From CAWCGU01 sp963795195 (GTDB lineage Bacteria > Actinomycetota > Thermoleophilia > Solirubrobacterales > 70-9): 64,000 nt of DNA. Each line of letters opens with the position of its first letter. The stretch's first letter is position 1. The stretch covers positions 682,001 to 746,000 of the forward strand of contig CAWCGU010000006.1 in assembly GCA_963795195.1 (NCBI GenBank), in the 5' to 3' direction. Positions 58,674 through 64,000 of this stretch are shown one piece after another. The translations under genes and the position numbers were made by a program. The notes beneath the pieces are model-generated. The model worked only from the letters and a program-made list of their open reading frames with translations, did no database searches and was not told where the DNA came from.

Positions 58674-59584
58674 TGGCCGTGCTTCTCCACGAAGACTTCA
58701 CCTTCATCGTCCAGGGCATCACCGGGCGCGAGGCGGTCAACCTGACGCGCGAGTGCCTCGACTTCGGCTCCAAGATCGTCGGCGGCGTCACTCCGGGCCG
58801 CAAGGGCCGCGAGGTCCACGGCGTGCCGGTCTGGGACACGGTCGAGCAGGCCGTCGAGCACCACGGTGCCCCGATCGACGGCGCCGTCGTCACCGTCCCC
58901 CCCGCCTTCACCAAGGACGCGGTCATGGAAGCGATTGAGAACGGCATCAAACTGATCGTCGTCGTCACCGAGCGCATCCCGCGCCGCGACGTCGCCGAGA
59001 TGGTCGAGCTCGCCAACCTGCGCGGCGCCCGCATCATCGGCCCGAACTGCCTCGGGCTGATCGTCCCCGGCGTCGCCAAGATGGGCGGCATCGGCGGACC
59101 GGCGAAGGACGCCGCCAAGGCATACGAGCCCGGCGTCGTCGGCGTGATGTCGCGCTCGGGCGGCATGACCACGGAGATCTCGTCTTCCCTGACCGCCGCC
59201 GGCCTCGGCGTCTCGACTGCGATCTCGATCGGCGGCGACGCGATCATCGGCTCCACGTACGCCGAGCTGATGCCCTACTTCGAGGAGGACGAGCAAACCG
59301 AGGCGATCGTGATCTACACCGAGCCCGGCGGCCGCATGGAGGCCGAACTCGTCGACTGGCGTGATCAGGCGGGATCGACGATGCCGATCGTCGCGTTCAT
59401 GGCCGGCAAGTTCATGGACGACGAGGAGATGCAGGGCATGAGCTTCGGCCACGCCGGCACGATCGTCGAAGGCAAGGAGGACTCGGCGACCGAAAAGATC
59501 GCCCGACTCGAGGCCTCCGGCATTCCCGTTGTCGAGCGTATTGACGAGATTCCCGCGCGAGTCAAGGAGGCTCTGGGCCGATGA
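58673..59584 (+). CDS. sucD: Succinate-CoA ligase, alpha subunit
   Basis: A 303-residue CoA-binding subunit. FIVQGITGREAVNLTRECLDFGSKIVGGVTPGRKG is the N-terminal CoA site, IIGPNCLGLIVPG follows, and the active-site His that becomes phosphorylated is His260 in SFGHAGTI. The translational overlap with sucC and with the following ferredoxin-like gene (ATGA) shows a three-gene operon. Confidence 0.95.
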   Translation: MAVLLHEDFTFIVQGITGREAVNLTRECLDFGSKIVGGVTPGRKGREVHGVPVWDTVEQAVEHHGAPIDGAVVTVPPAFTKDAVMEAIENGIKLIVVVTERIPRRDVAEMVELANLRGARIIGPNCLGLIVPGVAKMGGIGGPAKDAAKAYEPGVVGVMSRSGGMTTEISSSLTAAGLGVSTAISIGGDAIIGSTYAELMPYFEEDEQTEAIVIYTEPGGRMEAELVDWRDQAGSTMPIVAFMAGKFMDDEEMQGMSFGHAGTIVEGKEDSATEKIARLEASGIPVVERIDEIPARVKEALGR

Positions 59585-59829
59585 GCGAGCAGCACGGCGT
59601 CTTCATCAAGGTCGAAGTCGACGACTCGATCGCCAGCGACTCGGCAGTAGCCGCCAAGCTCGAAGAGGTCTGCCCCGTCGACATCTTCGCCAACGCCAAT
59701 GGAAGCGTCCGGGTCGTCGAGAAGAACCTCGACGAGTGCGTGCTCTGCGAACTCTGCCTCGACGCCGCTCCCGCCGGCACCGTCGTCGTCAAGAAGCTCT
59801 ACGACGCCACCGAACTGCGCCGCGATTGA
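59581..59829 (+). CDS. Small ferredoxin-like [4Fe-4S] protein in the suc operon
   Basis: An 82-residue protein overlapping the sucD stop by four bases. It has one set of cluster ligands: a lone Cys-Pro (EEVCPVDIF, about residue 31) and C-x2-C-x2-C (CVLCELC). The usual fourth Cys before the second Pro is Ala (LDAAP), so a single [4Fe-4S] cluster is expected, in the arrangement of FixX-like or one-cluster ferredoxins. Coupling to sucCD suggests a redox partner in 2-oxoacid or acyl-CoA metabolism, for example a 2-oxoglutarate:ferredoxin oxidoreductase; no such gene is in the window. Confidence 0.78.
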   Translation: MSEQHGVFIKVEVDDSIASDSAVAAKLEEVCPVDIFANANGSVRVVEKNLDECVLCELCLDAAPAGTVVVKKLYDATELRRD

Positions 59830-59893
59830 TTTGATTCGTGTAGGTTTCTCGGCCGTTCAATAAACAACTACAGGGGCGAGCCAGGGGTGAAGC

Positions 59894-60880
59894 ATGCAAC
59901 GTGGATTTGTGAGTCGGCACGTCCGTTCGAACGCGATCGGGTACGTGGCCCTTTTTGCATTCGCCATCTCGGGAAGCGCGCAGGCGCTGAGCAGCAGGAA
60001 CACCGTCGACTCGGGGGACATCAAGAACGGGCAGGTGAAGTCGGCCGACATCCGTGACGGGGCCGTCGGAACCGCCGACCTGGCCGTGGACGCCGTCCAG
60101 GGCGCCAATGTTTCCCCGAACACGCTGACCGGGAGCGACATAGACGAGTCCAGTCTCGACCCTTCGCTGGTGCAAGCCCGCATCACAGGAACTTGCGCTG
60201 CCGGCTCTGCAATTCGGACCGTGGCGCAGGACGGAGGAGTGGCGTGCACCGAGACAACCACAAGCGGCGGGGCTGGTGGTGATCTCACGGGCAGCTATCC
60301 GGACCCGACGATCGCCTCGAACGCGGTTGCATCCGCAGAGGTGGCCGATAACTCCCTAATCGGAGCCGACATCGACGAGTCGAGCCTCGGGATTGTGCCC
60401 AATGCCGACGCCCTTGACGGCCTGCAGCCTGAGCAGCTGGAACCCGACGGGGCCTCCGTCTACCGCGAGGGCCCCCTCCCCGTGCCGGGAGGCGCCGACG
60501 GGGCTGGATTCCCGCGAACGCCCGACGAAGACGTGGCGACGATGAACCTTCAAGCCGGCAACTACCTCATCTTTGCAAAGGCCGTCGCGCGGTATGACGT
60601 CCCAGCGGGTGCGAGCGAGGGAGTGCACTGCACGCTCTTTACGGGTGACGCCGCGGACACCTCGTCGTCCCGGATGAGCAACCCAACGGCGGCAATAGGC
60701 CCGTTCATCATGCGCCAGCCGCTTTCGAACATGGTGATCACCGTCCATCCGACGGACTTCGTCGTCCACTATGCGTGCACGGACAAGACCGGCGCGGGCG
60801 TGGACGGCGACGAGCACCTTTCGGGCGTGAAGATCATGGCGATCGCGATCGACGGGTGGAGCAACGTCCCGATCCCGTAA
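59894..60880 (+). CDS. Secreted protein with repeated SGDIKNGQVKSADIRDGAV-type motifs
   Basis: A 328-residue protein with signal peptide (about 13-32). Residues of about 35-180 are short imperfect repeats (SGDIKNGQV, SADIRDGAV, TADLAVDAV, GSDIDESSL, GADIDESSL) that probably form a beta-solenoid stalk. A C-terminal ~140-residue beta domain follows (NLQAGNYLIFAKAVARYDVP, VITVHPTDFVVHYACTD). This style of stalk plus head is common in surface proteins of Solirubrobacterales-like bacteria. Function unknown. The GGGGTG purine run before the ATG may serve as ribosome site. Confidence 0.78.
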   Translation: MQRGFVSRHVRSNAIGYVALFAFAISGSAQALSSRNTVDSGDIKNGQVKSADIRDGAVGTADLAVDAVQGANVSPNTLTGSDIDESSLDPSLVQARITGTCAAGSAIRTVAQDGGVACTETTTSGGAGGDLTGSYPDPTIASNAVASAEVADNSLIGADIDESSLGIVPNADALDGLQPEQLEPDGASVYREGPLPVPGGADGAGFPRTPDEDVATMNLQAGNYLIFAKAVARYDVPAGASEGVHCTLFTGDAADTSSSRMSNPTAAIGPFIMRQPLSNMVITVHPTDFVVHYACTDKTGAGVDGDEHLSGVKIMAIAIDGWSNVPIP

Positions 60881-60909
60881 GCGAGCAGGAAAAAAATGGG
60901 GTCGAACCT

Positions 60910-60930
60910 AAATGGGGTCTGACCCCGTTT
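60910..60930. repeat. REP-like palindrome downstream of the secreted-protein gene
   Basis: GGGGTC-T-GACCCC (60914-60926) flanked by AAA and TTT, preceded by a half copy AAATGGGGTC at 60894-60903. The same palindrome occurs twice in sucC. Its stem followed by T residues could also act as a terminator. Confidence 0.6.
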
Positions 60931-60950
60931 AGATTTCCGGCCGGTCCGGC

Positions 60951-60956
60951 TAGGCT
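60951..60956 (+). promoter_or_regulatory. Putative -10 box of a leaderless SDR transcript
   Basis: TAGGCT with 6 nt to the ATG at 60963, no ribosome site between. Confidence 0.5.
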
Positions 60957-60962
60957 GCGCCG

Positions 60963-61805
60963 ATGGGCGAGCTCGACGACACGTCGTTTCTGATCACGGG
61001 GGCCAACACCGGCATCGGCCGGGCGACGGCGACGGACCTCGCGTCACGCGGCGGACGGGTGATCGTCGCCTGTCGCAGCGAGGCCAAGGCGACGCCGGTG
61101 ATCGAGGAGATCCGGTCGCAAACGGGTAACGAGGGGGTCGAGTTCATCGCTCTCGATCTGGCCGATCTTTCCTCGGTCAAGACCTGCGCGGCCGAGTTGG
61201 TCAAGCGCGGCGACCCGATCGATGTGCTGATCAACAACGCAGGCCTGGCGGGCGCCAAGGGACTGACAGCCGACGGCTTCGAGATCGCCTTCGGCACCAA
61301 CCACCTTGGGCACTTCGCGTTAACCACCGGCGTGCTGGAGCTGCTGAAGGCGGGCGATCCCGCGCGCGTAGTGACGGTCGCCAGCGAGGCGCACTATCGC
61401 AGCGAAGGAATCGACTACGACACCGTGCGAACGCCGGCCAAGTCGATGGCGGCGTTCGGCGAATACGCGCGCTCCAAGTTTGCGAACGTGCTCTTCTCCC
61501 AAGAGCTGGCCCGCAGAACCGAGGGGATCGGAATCACCACCTACGCGCTCCACCCCGGCGTAATCGCCTCGGAGATCTGGCGCAAGGTCCCGTGGCCGCT
61601 GCGCAAGCTGATGATGCTGCGGATGAAGTCCCCCGAGGAGGGAGCGCGGACGAGCCTCTGGTGCGCGACGGCCCCCGAACTCGCATCCGAATCCGGCCGC
61701 TACTACGACAGCTGCGAGGAACTCGCCGCCAGCGCCAAGGCCACCCCCGAGCGGGGTGCCGAGCTCTGGGAACGCAGCGAAGCCTGGGTCGCCGAAGCGG
61801 GCTAG
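60963..61805 (+). CDS. Short-chain dehydrogenase/reductase (retinol-dehydrogenase-like)
   Basis: A 280-residue classical SDR: cofactor motif TGANTGIG (12-19), structural NNAG (91-94), and catalytic Ser141 and Y168-x3-K172 (YARSK). CRSEAKA after the second strand, with an Arg, suggests NADP(H). The sequence around TNHLGHFALT and LHPGVIASEIW resembles WW-domain oxidoreductase/retinol dehydrogenase-type SDRs that act on lipophilic alcohols. Its stop shares CTAG with the stop of the convergent marR gene. Confidence 0.92.
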   Translation: MGELDDTSFLITGANTGIGRATATDLASRGGRVIVACRSEAKATPVIEEIRSQTGNEGVEFIALDLADLSSVKTCAAELVKRGDPIDVLINNAGLAGAKGLTADGFEIAFGTNHLGHFALTTGVLELLKAGDPARVVTVASEAHYRSEGIDYDTVRTPAKSMAAFGEYARSKFANVLFSQELARRTEGIGITTYALHPGVIASEIWRKVPWPLRKLMMLRMKSPEEGARTSLWCATAPELASESGRYYDSCEELAASAKATPERGAELWERSEAWVAEAG

Positions 61806-62305
61806 TCGTCGCCCAAGGCGCGGCGCAGGATCTCGCCGAGCGCCCGCAGATCCGCGTCTGAGAGGCCCTGCAGCGGCTCTGGGGGCTCCGCCATGCGCAC
61901 CGTCAGCTTGTCGCGTACGTCGGTTCCCTCTGGCGTCGGCGCGATTAGCTTGACGCGACGGTCGTGGCCGTCCGGCTGGCGCTCCACGAGTCCGCGCTCC
62001 TCGAGGCGGTCGACGATGCCGGTGATGTTCGAGTTGTCGCAGTGCATCGCCGTCGCCAGCTCGCCCATGGCCCGTGGCTGGTCGAGCAGGCGCAGGCAGA
62101 TCGCCTGGCCCGGGTGCAGGCCAAACTCAGCCGCGATCCCGGGAAAGCGCGGCTTGCCATGCGTGAAGAACAGGCGCGAGATCAACGCCCAGGCCTCGCC
62201 GTCGAGGCCGGAGACGTAGTCGCTGATGTCGAGCGCCGAGAGCGTCTCGCGACTCGGCTCAGGGGGCGATTCGGTGGCCCGGGATGGGCTCGGGGACAAA
62301 CTCAC
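61802..62305 (-). CDS. MarR-family transcriptional regulator
   Basis: A 167-residue winged-helix regulator: AAEFGLHPGQAICLRLLDQPRAMGELATAMHCDNSNITGIVDRLEERGLVERQPDGHDRRVKLI is the MarR core (about residues 58-125). Divergent from an ABC exporter, with a near-perfect AT-rich palindrome between them, so it probably represses the exporter and is relieved by a toxic ligand. Confidence 0.92.
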   Translation of the reverse strand: MSLSPSPSRATESPPEPSRETLSALDISDYVSGLDGEAWALISRLFFTHGKPRFPGIAAEFGLHPGQAICLRLLDQPRAMGELATAMHCDNSNITGIVDRLEERGLVERQPDGHDRRVKLIAPTPEGTDVRDKLTVRMAEPPEPLQGLSDADLRALGEILRRALGDD

Positions 62306-62328
62306 TTGCCTAAACCATACACCTTCTC

Positions 62329-62351
62329 GATATTTGATGTATTCAAATATC
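62329..62351. promoter_or_regulatory. MarR-type operator between marR and the ABC exporter
   Basis: GATATTTGA (62329-62337) and TCAAATATC (62343-62351) are perfect inverted repeats around TGTAT. It is a sharp AT-rich island in the divergent promoter region. Confidence 0.7.
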
Positions 62352-62403
62352 TATGTTATCGTGCATCGCCGAAGCAGCCAGCGCAAGCAACTGAAAGGCG
62401 CAT

Positions 62404-63417
62404 ATGACGGACCAGAATGGAATTGAAGTCGAGGGCCTCGTACGTGAGTTCAAGAAGGGACCGCGGGCCGTCGACGGGATCGACCTCGAGGTCGCTCCGG
62501 GTGAGATCTACGGCTTCCTGGGCCCGAACGGCGCCGGCAAGTCGACGACCGTGCACATGCTGACGACCTTGCTCCCTCCCACCGCGGGAACCGCACGGGT
62601 GGCGGGCTACGACATCGTCCAGGACGGTCCCTCGGTGCGCGACTCGATCGGGGTCGCCCTCCAGGAGGCGGCGCTGGACGCGCTGCTGACGGGACGCGAG
62701 CACATGCGCCTGCAGGCGGGCCTGCACGGGATCAGCCGTGAGGAAGGCCGCCGTCGCGGCGACGAACTGCTGGCGCGTGTAGGCCTGACCGAGGCGGCGG
62801 ATCGCAAGGTCGGGGGCTACTCGGGAGGCATGAAGCGCCGCCTCGACCTGGCGCTGGCGCTGATCCACGAGCCGCGGCTGCTGTTCCTCGACGAGCCGAC
62901 CACCGGACTCGACCCGCAGAGCCGCACGGCGCTCTGGGAAGAGGTCGCACGGCTCAAGTCAGAGCAGGGCGTGACGGTCTTCCTGACCACCCAGTACCTC
63001 GAGGAGGCGGACCATCTCGCCGACCGCGTCGGGATCATCGATCTTGGTCACATCGTCGCCGAGGGCACTCCGTCAGAGCTCAAGGACGAGATCGGCCGGC
63101 CCACCGTGGAGGCGAAGCCCGCGAACGGCAACCTCGAGCAGCTGCGCGCTGCGCTGGAGCGATTCGGCGAGCCGACCGCGGCCTCCCCCGGGGCCGCCGC
63201 TGTGCGGCTTCGCGACGGTGTCGGCGGACTCGCCGACGTCGTGCGAACCCTCGACGGCGAGGGCGTGCGGATCTCCGAGCTCGACCTGCACGCGCCGAGC
63301 CTGGACGACGTCTTCCTCGCCAAGACCGGCCGCCGCCTCGAGGGCGCGGGCGACGACGGCGACAGCGGCGAGCACGAGCTGGCCGAGGACGGCCGCCCCG
63401 ATCCGGTCGCCGTCTAG
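62404..63417 (+). CDS. ABC transporter ATP-binding protein (DrrA-type drug exporter)
   Basis: A 337-residue nucleotide-binding subunit: Walker A GPNGAGKST (40-48), signature YSGGMKRR (139-146), Walker B LLFLDEPTTGLD (159-170) and the switch TTQYLEEADHLADR. The ~100-residue C-terminal extension (VEAKPANGNLEQLRAALERFGEP ... LDDVFLAKTGRRLEG) is typical of DrrA/daunorubicin-resistance ATPases. AAAGGCGCAT provides the ribosome site. It is followed 11 bp later by its permease. Confidence 0.93.
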   Translation: MTDQNGIEVEGLVREFKKGPRAVDGIDLEVAPGEIYGFLGPNGAGKSTTVHMLTTLLPPTAGTARVAGYDIVQDGPSVRDSIGVALQEAALDALLTGREHMRLQAGLHGISREEGRRRGDELLARVGLTEAADRKVGGYSGGMKRRLDLALALIHEPRLLFLDEPTTGLDPQSRTALWEEVARLKSEQGVTVFLTTQYLEEADHLADRVGIIDLGHIVAEGTPSELKDEIGRPTVEAKPANGNLEQLRAALERFGEPTAASPGAAAVRLRDGVGGLADVVRTLDGEGVRISELDLHAPSLDDVFLAKTGRRLEGAGDDGDSGEHELAEDGRPDPVAV

Positions 63418-63428
63418 GGCCACCAGCC

Positions 63429-64000
63429 ATGTCCACGACCCTGACACAGGTCGGTTTCCTCGCCCAGCGCTCGATCCTGCGGACCGTGCGCCAGCCGATC
63501 ATGATCGTGCCCGCGCTGGCCTTTCCGCTGATCCTGCTCGCGGTCAACGCGTCGGGGCTCGAAGCGGCGACCGAGATCCCCGGTTTCCCAACCGACAGCT
63601 ACGTCACGTTCGCGCTCGCCTTCGCGTTTATGCAGGGAGCGATGTTCGCGACCATCAACGGCGGCACCTCGCTGGCAACGGACATCCAGCAGGGCTTCTT
63701 CAACCGTTTGCAGCTGACACCGCTGCGGGGCGCCGCGATCATCGCCGGCCAGCTCGCCGGAGTGCTGCTGCTCGGCGTCATCCAGGCGGTCGTCTACCTG
63801 TCCGTCGGGCTGCTGGCCGGCGCCAGCTTCGAGGCCGGCATCGCCGGCCTGCCGGTGTTGATCGCCCTCTCAATCGCAATCTCCGCCGCCTTCGGAACCT
63901 TCGGGCTCTGGCTGGGATTGCGCACAGGGTCGGGCGAGGCCGTCCAGGGCACCTTCCCGCTGCTCTTCATCGTCCTCTTCTTCAGTTCGATGACGCTGCC
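63429..64000 (+). CDS. ABC-2 type (DrrB-like) exporter permease, cut by window end
   Basis: Open frame from the ATG at 63429 to the last base (190 codons). It starts STTLTQVGFLAQRSILRTVRQP, then hydrophobic segments: MIVPALAFPLILLAV, a large loop, TFALAFAFMQGAMFA, AAIIAGQLAGVLLLGVIQAVVYLSVGLLAG and LPVLIALSIAISAAFGTFGLWLGL. The GFFNRLQLTPLRG cytoplasmic stretch is characteristic of DrrB-type permeases. Together with the ATPase it would export an amphiphilic compound. Confidence 0.9.
   Translation, partial: MSTTLTQVGFLAQRSILRTVRQPIMIVPALAFPLILLAVNASGLEAATEIPGFPTDSYVTFALAFAFMQGAMFATINGGTSLATDIQQGFFNRLQLTPLRGAAIIAGQLAGVLLLGVIQAVVYLSVGLLAGASFEAGIAGLPVLIALSIAISAAFGTFGLWLGLRTGSGEAVQGTFPLLFIVLFFSSMTL

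Noticed and set aside
1..64000. tRNA, rRNA, phage or conjugative elements
   Set aside because: None was recognised; no integrase, transposase or att-like repeats were seen, only the short palindromes reported.

Overview
The window reads as a chromosomal stretch of a very GC-rich actinobacterium, most likely a Thermoleophilia / Solirubrobacterales-type organism. The grounds are a fused CofG-CofH F420 cofactor synthase (FbiC) with an F420-type luciferase-like oxidoreductase, actinobacterial-style ethylmalonyl-CoA pathway enzymes, many secreted beta-propeller, PKD, RTX and Cys-paired Ig-like proteins with basic C-terminal tails, and large ATP-binding LuxR (LAL) regulators. No rRNA, tRNA, CRISPR array, phage or transposase gene was seen. 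The taxonomic call is inference from gene content.

Layout. 0-4 kb: a secreted YncE-like propeller (cut by the window edge), fbiC and an aquaporin on the minus strand. 4-9.5 kb: an orphan lipoprotein binding protein, then a minus-strand metal operon (Tat-exported two-domain multicopper oxidase, ZIP permease, DtxR-family regulator, small unknown) headed by a DtxR/IdeR-like box, with ygfZ divergent. 9.5-20 kb: lipoproteins, a PD-(D/E)XK-like coiled-coil protein, ccr, a LysR regulator, a frameshifted propeller gene and clpS. 19-21.4 kb: a GH9 cellulase-like enzyme, then a 450-bp gene-free gap with nested hairpins. 21.4-35 kb: ethylmalonyl-CoA mutase, a blue-copper lipoprotein, a propeller-PKD protein, an F420 oxidoreductase, a clan-A glycosidase, and the remaining candidate ethylmalonyl-CoA pathway genes (hydratase, dehydrogenase, lyase) around a PadR regulator. 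35-41.7 kb: a collagen-like protein and two tail-to-tail LAL regulators. 41.7-52.4 kb: one giant secreted repeat protein gene (about 3,540 codons if repaired) containing three apparently identical 1,071-bp repeats and a second 1,026-bp repeat family, broken by a short island of indels. 52.5-64 kb: TetR/cupin pair, pckG, RTX protein, sucC-sucD-ferredoxin operon, SDR, MarR and an ABC drug-type exporter (permease cut by the window end).

How the genes fit together. Ccr, Ecm and candidate Mcd, Mch and Mcl cover the distinctive steps of the ethylmalonyl-CoA route for C2 assimilation. SucCD (TCA cycle) and PckG (gluconeogenesis) lie 22-25 kb further on. FbiC makes the deazaflavin precursor of F420 that the LLM oxidoreductase may use. 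Several regulators face their own palindromic operators (DtxR, LysR, PadR, TetR, MarR). Many genes have a TANNNT box 6-9 nt before the start codon and no Shine-Dalgarno sequence, suggesting widespread leaderless transcripts.

Limits. Everything is by eye from sequence and family knowledge; no searches were run. Repeated frameshifts in two repeat-rich genes may be assembly errors rather than biology.
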